Positions 48,715-64,000 of a DNA stretch of 64,000 nt are shown in pieces. The position numbers and the translations under genes are program-made. The notes under the pieces were generated by a model, which saw only the letters and a program-made list of their open reading frames with translations, was not told the DNA's origin and searched no databases. Numbering within the stretch: position 1 is the first letter of the stretch; each line of letters starts with the position of its first letter. The stretch is from Metaphire vulgaris (lineage: Eukaryota; Annelida; Clitellata; Crassiclitellata; Megascolecidae). The stretch is taken from the NCBI GenBank assembly GCA_018105865.1, contig CM030833.1, positions 15,319,381 to 15,383,380 on the forward strand, in the 5' to 3' direction.

Positions 48715-49110
48715 TAAACAGAGCCGCCATTGTGCTTCGAAGCGGACGCAAAGATGTGAGAAAGTTTGAATCGGTCTCCATCAGTCACTCACGACGCCTC
48801 TAATTATCCAAACTACTCGCTAACAACCGTGTTATTAGTCTACGACAACAACCAGGCCATGTTCTCAGCTGAAAATTATCAGCAATTACTTGCGAACTGC
48901 TGCTGAAATTACGCTTCAGTCGCCCCTCCCTCCCTCCCTCTCTCCCTCGCGTCGACGTCCCGGTACTGATAGAGTGATGGGGAGTGGGAAAAGAGCAGAG
49001 CGGAGAGGGAGATCAGAGGCAGCTGTTATAGAGGAATAATTGAAATCTATGCAGTCATCTTTGTTGGCGGAAAGGCAATGTTTTCTCTAATTATTTCTCT
49101 CTGCCACTGC
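48715..49110. promoter_or_regulatory. Single-copy island with homeodomain/E-box-like motifs
   Basis: Non-repetitive. Contains CTAATTA (twice), CAGCTG with AATTATCAGCAATTA, and CTTTGTT. It lies about 2.7 kb downstream of the COUP-TF stop. A conserved enhancer is possible, but conservation cannot be judged here. Confidence 0.25.
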
Positions 49111-49175
49111 CGCTGCCGCTGCCGCCGACACCCAAACCTTCACCATCGCCATCATCATCGTAGTCATCGTCATCG

Positions 49176-49207
<32 letters not shown>

Positions 49208-49826
49208 GTCACCGTCGTTGTCATTGTCTATCACTATTGTCATCATCACAAATATAAACATGTTTGGTTATCTTCGTTGTAGCAATTTGAGTCAAATGAG
49301 TTGCTATTATCTGTAATGTTTCATTGGGTCTGTATTTTGTCCATTAATCAACGAACATTATTTTTTTCTGGAAACAAAAGATAGCGAACAATCCAAAACC
49401 CTCACAGTTCGACGGTAGCTAGGTGCTTGCCTTTAAGTTCTGAAGATCAGCCCCTCCCCTATACCGGTAGGTCCCCAGGGAAGTCGAAAACCTTGTGATG
49501 GGAGTGGCCCCCGGAGTTTTTGCATGTAAAAAATCAAGCACCATTGCAATAGAAAGAAAGTTGGAAACGTTCGAACCGCAGCAGAAAAATTGTAGTGCCT
49601 AATAAGACGAAAGCGCGGGTTGTACTGTAGTTACGTCAACAGCGCATTGAGAAATCTATTTGAAAATGTTACGCGGTTAATTGGGGCTATTTTGTATACA
49701 AGGAACTTGTATACAATGACTATGAAATATTGAAGTCGACCAAGCAAAGTTTTATAAACTGAAACCAACGGTTCGTAAATTTCACTTTCTATCAACAGAG
49801 AACCATCGTAAGTTTTAAAAAACCGG

Positions 49827-49828
<2 letters not shown>

Positions 49829-49896
<68 letters not shown>
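49829..49896. repeat. (ATT)n microsatellite
   Basis: About 68 bp. Confidence 0.95.
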
Positions 49897-49897
<1 letters not shown>

Positions 49898-49941
49898 GAA
49901 TGCCCGAAAGGTTTTACACGTTGGCTTTTTTCGCTAACTGC

Positions 49942-50315
49942 CAGTGGCGGTTCCAGGAATTCTTGGTGGGGATGAAAAAAATTGTAGAAGTTGGTGGGGG
50001 ATGCAAAGTTTTAAAAAATGAGAAAAAGGTAATTCTTCTTAGTGTTTTGCCCACTAAATGTTAATAGACCTTGCCGGAAAGCGGAAAAGGCTGACAAGCA
50101 AGAAAATGTCATCCACAGCATTTTTCAGTGGATTTTTCTAAATTTACTACAAAAATGGGTTGACAAGTCCAAAAAAGGTGATCGCGCATCCGTTCACCGA
50201 AAGTAAAAATTTAAAAATATTAAAAAAGCTTACGAAAAATATGCCGACAAGCAAAAAGAGAGCTCCGGTATAGGGGGATGCATCCCCAGTCATCAGCATT
50301 GTGGAACCGCCACTG
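49942..50315. mobile_element. MITE (CAGTGGCGGTTCC family), copy A
   Basis: Ends CAGTGGCGGTTCCA / TGGAACCGCCACTG, flanks CTAACTGC / TTAACTGC. Contains three GACAAG-type motifs. Same family as 55347-55729. Confidence 0.85.
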
Positions 50316-50693
50316 TTAACTGCACGGCAGTTGTGCGAATTGTCCGAGAACAGCTTAAGCACGAACAAGTGGCGCGCGTTCAAAATGTCTTTCCTGACAG
50401 ACAAGTTGCAATCAATACTCTTAACTCAAACAGATAAACTCAAGCAACGATACTAAGCGTTCGTCGAGCGACTGCCGTCAATCCTTGGAGTGCAGATGTT
50501 CAGTGCCGACCCAATTAGTTGAACGTTATCAGAAGAGACAAATCTGAGTATACGTTATATATATAGAGAGAACATCCAATCCTGAAGAACGGGACTTAGA
50601 CTGTCACAGAGCTAATGCAGTCTCAAGATCAGACATAATATATTAAGCACGATATTATCACGAACCATTGCAAGAATCAATTATAGTTTACAG

Positions 50694-50976
50694 CAGAGGC
50701 GTAGCGAGGGTATCCGGCGCCCGGGGGCAAAGTGTACCGTTGGCGCCTTCAACAGTGCTGACGAGCAAAAAAAGTCGTCACATTCTTCTCGGCGCTCGGC
50801 GCCCCTCAAGTCTTACGTGCGCCCCTCTTCATAGTAGTGCTGACGAGCAAAAAAGGTCGTCGCACATGTTTCTTCTTCTTTATTATGCATTTCACTTACC
50901 CATATACCCAATTTTGGCACCCCCTCACCTCGGCGCCCGGGAGCATATGCCCCTCTGCCCCCTCGCTACGCCTCTG
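50694..50976. mobile_element. MITE (CAGAGGCGTAGCG family)
   Basis: Ends CAGAGGCGTAGCGAGGG / CCCTCGCTACGCCTCTG with perfect 8-bp duplication GTTTACAG (50686-50693, 50977-50984). Two copies of the GACGAGCAAAAAA..GTCGTC motif lie inside. Confidence 0.9.
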
Positions 50977-51010
50977 GTTTACAGTAGCTAAGTCATTTGC
51001 ATCCATGGCA

Positions 51011-51360
51011 TGCAGGGCCACCGAGATAAATTCCGGGTCCCTGGACAGAGTAGTCGCCGGGCCCCTAGAAAGTTTTAAAACTAGTAACGACCTTTTTTGC
51101 TTCTCAGACTTTTCACGACTTTGGAGGAGTAAATCGAGTACCAGAAAGCGGCGGTGACCTTTTTTCATTGTCAGCAAGCAATGCCTTGGACGGACCCTCA
51201 TCTGCCTTTCGACGTGTATAGATTTATTAACTTCCAACCCGGCCTAGCCCAAATCCTAACCCTAACCCTAACCCTAACCTAACCACCCGGGCCCCCTACA
51301 GATCGCCGGGCCCGTGGGTATTTGCCCCTCCCTCTCCGTGCCCCTCTCTCGGCGGCCCTG
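51011..51360. mobile_element. MITE carrying a telomere-type tract
   Basis: Ends CAGGGCCACCGAGA / TCGGCGGCCCTG; flanks ATCCATGGCA / ATCCGTGGCA. Inside are two GACC-TTTTTT-type motifs and, at about 51254-51284, four tandem CCTAAC/CCCTAA units. Confidence 0.7.
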
Positions 51361-51587
51361 ATCCGTGGCATTTTACAGGTCCAACTCAAGACAAGGATTC
51401 AAACTCAAGATAAGGATTTAAACTCATTTCGATCCATCATGAGCACAGAATGGAAGCACAGTTAACGCAAATTAGATTTCATGTAGCGCAAGCTTTGCCA
51501 ATGAGATGTTTCCAAGAATTAACTTAAATTAAGACGAAACTGTAGAAAATTATTTGGTCATGTCAACGTCTAAAGTTGAAACAGAAA

Positions 51588-51593
51588 TTTATT
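51588..51593 (-). terminator. Candidate poly(A) signal of COUP-TF
   Basis: AATAAA on the minus strand, about 225 bp beyond the stop codon. Confidence 0.4.
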
Positions 51594-51817
51594 TAAATTT
51601 GCTCTTTTTCGTTGCAACTGTCATCTTCCCCTATATGCCCACAACAAATATTTAGGGACTCTTTTCCAAAGTCACGTGACACTGACGACTGCATCGTGTT
51701 GCCATGGCAGCAGCGTTCTTAAACGGCGTGTCTCCAAGACAACGCCGCCATCTCCAGACGGTTCTTCTGCAGCCGACGTGGCCTTCATATTTGCCCGAGT
51801 GAAAATGTATGCGGCAT

Positions 51818-62420
<10,603 letters not shown>

Positions 62421-63116
62421 CTGAAAGAAGACAGGGTTTATCTAAATAAATTAATCCAGATTTAATAGCAGCAAAATCGTTAATCGAGGGAAATCAGCAA
62501 AATTTAAATTCATTGGAAGTTGACTTCTGCGATCAGAAGTCAATAGATACATCAACCATCGATCAGCAACAATTGAACGATAATTTCACGGAAACAATGG
62601 CTGTTGGTCGATGGTCGTTTACAATTCTAACCAGAAATACGACAGTGACTTCAACAATTTCAATCAACCCCAACTGTAGCATTAATAACTGACAAACTAT
62701 TTCAGTTAGTATAAATACTCATATAAACTTAATTGAAATATTTCCTATATAGAAGATAAAACCGGTTTTGAATAAGGACTGCGAATGAAAATTTTATATT
62801 ATCAGACGAACCTTTACTTACTTGTTCAAGTCAAAAACCAGCATTTCGATAAACAATTATATACCAATTTTTCAACACATAGCTTTAAAACTAAAATGAT
62901 TTCAAATTACCTCAAAATAAACACTTATAGGCTACACAAATAAGTTTATCACAAAACTTCTTTCTTTTCTTATATTTTTTACTCAAATTCTAAACTTGCC
63001 CATAAGCATCTTGTGATATTATTTAAATCCTGCAAGATCTTTTGCGGATATGAACCATTTATATATTGGACTCAAACCACTAATTAATCGATTATGAGAT
63101 TGTGAGTCTCGCTCGA
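62421..63116. other. COUP-TF upstream intron, A/T-rich
   Basis: No exon or repeat recognised. Confidence 0.4.
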
Positions 63117-63279
63117 TCAGTTGTCGATGTTTTCATAAAGCAGGTAGTTTCTTACTACTCCCAGGACATGATTCTCAGCTTTCCCCTCCCCCGTGTCATG
63201 AGGGTCGAACATGTAAATAGCAAAATTATCGATCTGCAGGGGCCGGAAGAGAACCCCTTTCGAGAAATCGAACCGTAAT
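63117..63279 (-). CDS. Exon-like ORF of unknown identity (possible terminal exon)
   Basis: After a good acceptor (CATTTTTCACAG) 54 codons run to TGA: LRFDFSKGVLFRPLQIDNF, then IYMFDPHDTGEGKAENHVLG and NYLLYENIDN. Composition is protein-like (aromatic, mixed charge) and not repeat-derived, but I do not recognise the family and found no upstream exon. It would lie within the COUP-TF intron on the same strand. It may be a chance frame or a pseudogene fragment. Confidence 0.25.
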
Positions 63280-63340
63280 CTGTGAAAAATGAAAAGCGTT
63301 TCGTTGTGGCAAGTCATTGACGACACGCGTCACTATACGG

Positions 63341-63666
63341 CAGCGGTTCTCAACCTGTGGGTCTGCATCCCACGGGGGTCGATTCATACGATTTGCCATC
63401 GGTCGCCGGAGACCTTCAGAAATATGGCACAAGTCTCTTTTATTGAATACCAGCAAAATTGCGACTCATTTTAACATGTTTTGACGAACAAAAATGTCAT
63501 CAGCTAATTTTAAGATGTAAAAGAGGCTGACAGCAAAAAAAAAAAAAAAAAGGTCGTCAAAAATTTTACTCCATTTATCTTTCTCTCGGCGGGCCTGGTT
63601 GGGGGTCGCCACATCATGGGAATTGAATTAAAAGGGTCGCGGCACTATAAAGGTTGAGAACCGCTG
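63341..63666. mobile_element. hAT-type MITE, recently inserted
   Basis: Ends CAGCGGTTCTCAACCTGTGG / AGGTTGAGAACCGCTG with perfect 8-bp duplication CTATACGG (63333-63340, 63667-63674). The CAG-GGTTCTCAACC end is the hallmark of a widespread animal hAT group. A fragment of its interior (GGCACAAGTCT...GAATACCAGC) recurs at 63763-63798. Confidence 0.92.
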
Positions 63667-63855
63667 CTATACGGCCTGCATGGCGTCTATAAGCATCTGC
63701 ATCACTCTGTCCATTCATTCATATAGCGCTGTCATCGCTGTGTACACCAGGAAGCGACAGTTGGCACAAGTCTTTCTGAATACCAGCGATATTGCGATCA
63801 CGTGCTGCTATTTTCGTTTATATACAGCATTTACGTTTATATACTGTACAGTATA

Positions 63856-63928
63856 TATATATATATATATATACGTTTATGTATATATATAATCATCATC
63901 ACATACAATATATATATATATATATACA
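63856..63928. repeat. (TA)n microsatellites
   Basis: Two short TA tracts at the right end of the window. Confidence 0.9.
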
Positions 63929-64000
63929 TCAAAGATGCAAACATCCCTGCATCAGCGCATCTATACGAAATCTTGGAGTAATATTTGACTCAAAGCTGTC

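Overview
The window looks like nuclear DNA of a bilaterian animal, most likely a marine invertebrate; I cannot name the phylum. Coding sequence is split into small phased exons with GT/AG introns. There are very many long microsatellites, non-LTR retrotransposon tails and small DNA transposons (MITEs) with clean target-site duplications, plus a TTAGGG-type telomeric tract. No prokaryotic, viral or CRISPR features were seen.

Two recognisable genes lie on the minus strand. (1) 5356-25791 is a complete thrombospondin of the pentameric subgroup B (TSP-3/4/COMP-like). I could assemble 26 exons with continuous reading phase and a total of 3717 coding bases (1238 residues). The order is signal peptide, N-terminal laminin-G-like domain, a short coiled coil with an RGD and a CxxC, ten EGF-like modules, calcium-binding type 3 repeats and the L-type-lectin-like C-terminal domain. 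The predicted product is a secreted, oligomeric, calcium-binding matrix protein. (2) 51818-62420 holds the last two exons of a COUP-TF nuclear receptor (NR2F / seven-up): hinge and complete ligand-binding domain. Its DNA-binding-domain exon must lie beyond the right edge.

The most interesting structure is at the left. At 2617-2692, minus strand, lies a second, near-identical copy of thrombospondin exon 1, with about 380 bp of upstream sequence. It sits 2.7 kb downstream of the first gene's stop codon. Further left, 1-2600 is a diverged copy of intron 1 of the complete gene. This implies a head-to-tail thrombospondin pair whose second member continues off the left edge, with a promoter/signal-peptide block far more similar than its flanks.

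Layout: 1-2692 start of a second thrombospondin gene (exon 1 plus part of intron 1); 2693-5355 intergenic with its promoter and a SINE; 5356-25791 thrombospondin; 25792-26171 its promoter; 26.2-51.6 kb repeat-dense intergenic DNA with scattered GC-rich single-copy islands, several carrying nuclear-receptor direct-repeat motifs; 51.8-62.4 kb COUP-TF; 62.4-64 kb COUP-TF intron with a perfect hAT-type MITE and one unexplained exon-like ORF. Both genes are transcribed leftward and have no obvious functional link. Several MITEs sit inside thrombospondin introns, one exactly at a splice donor.
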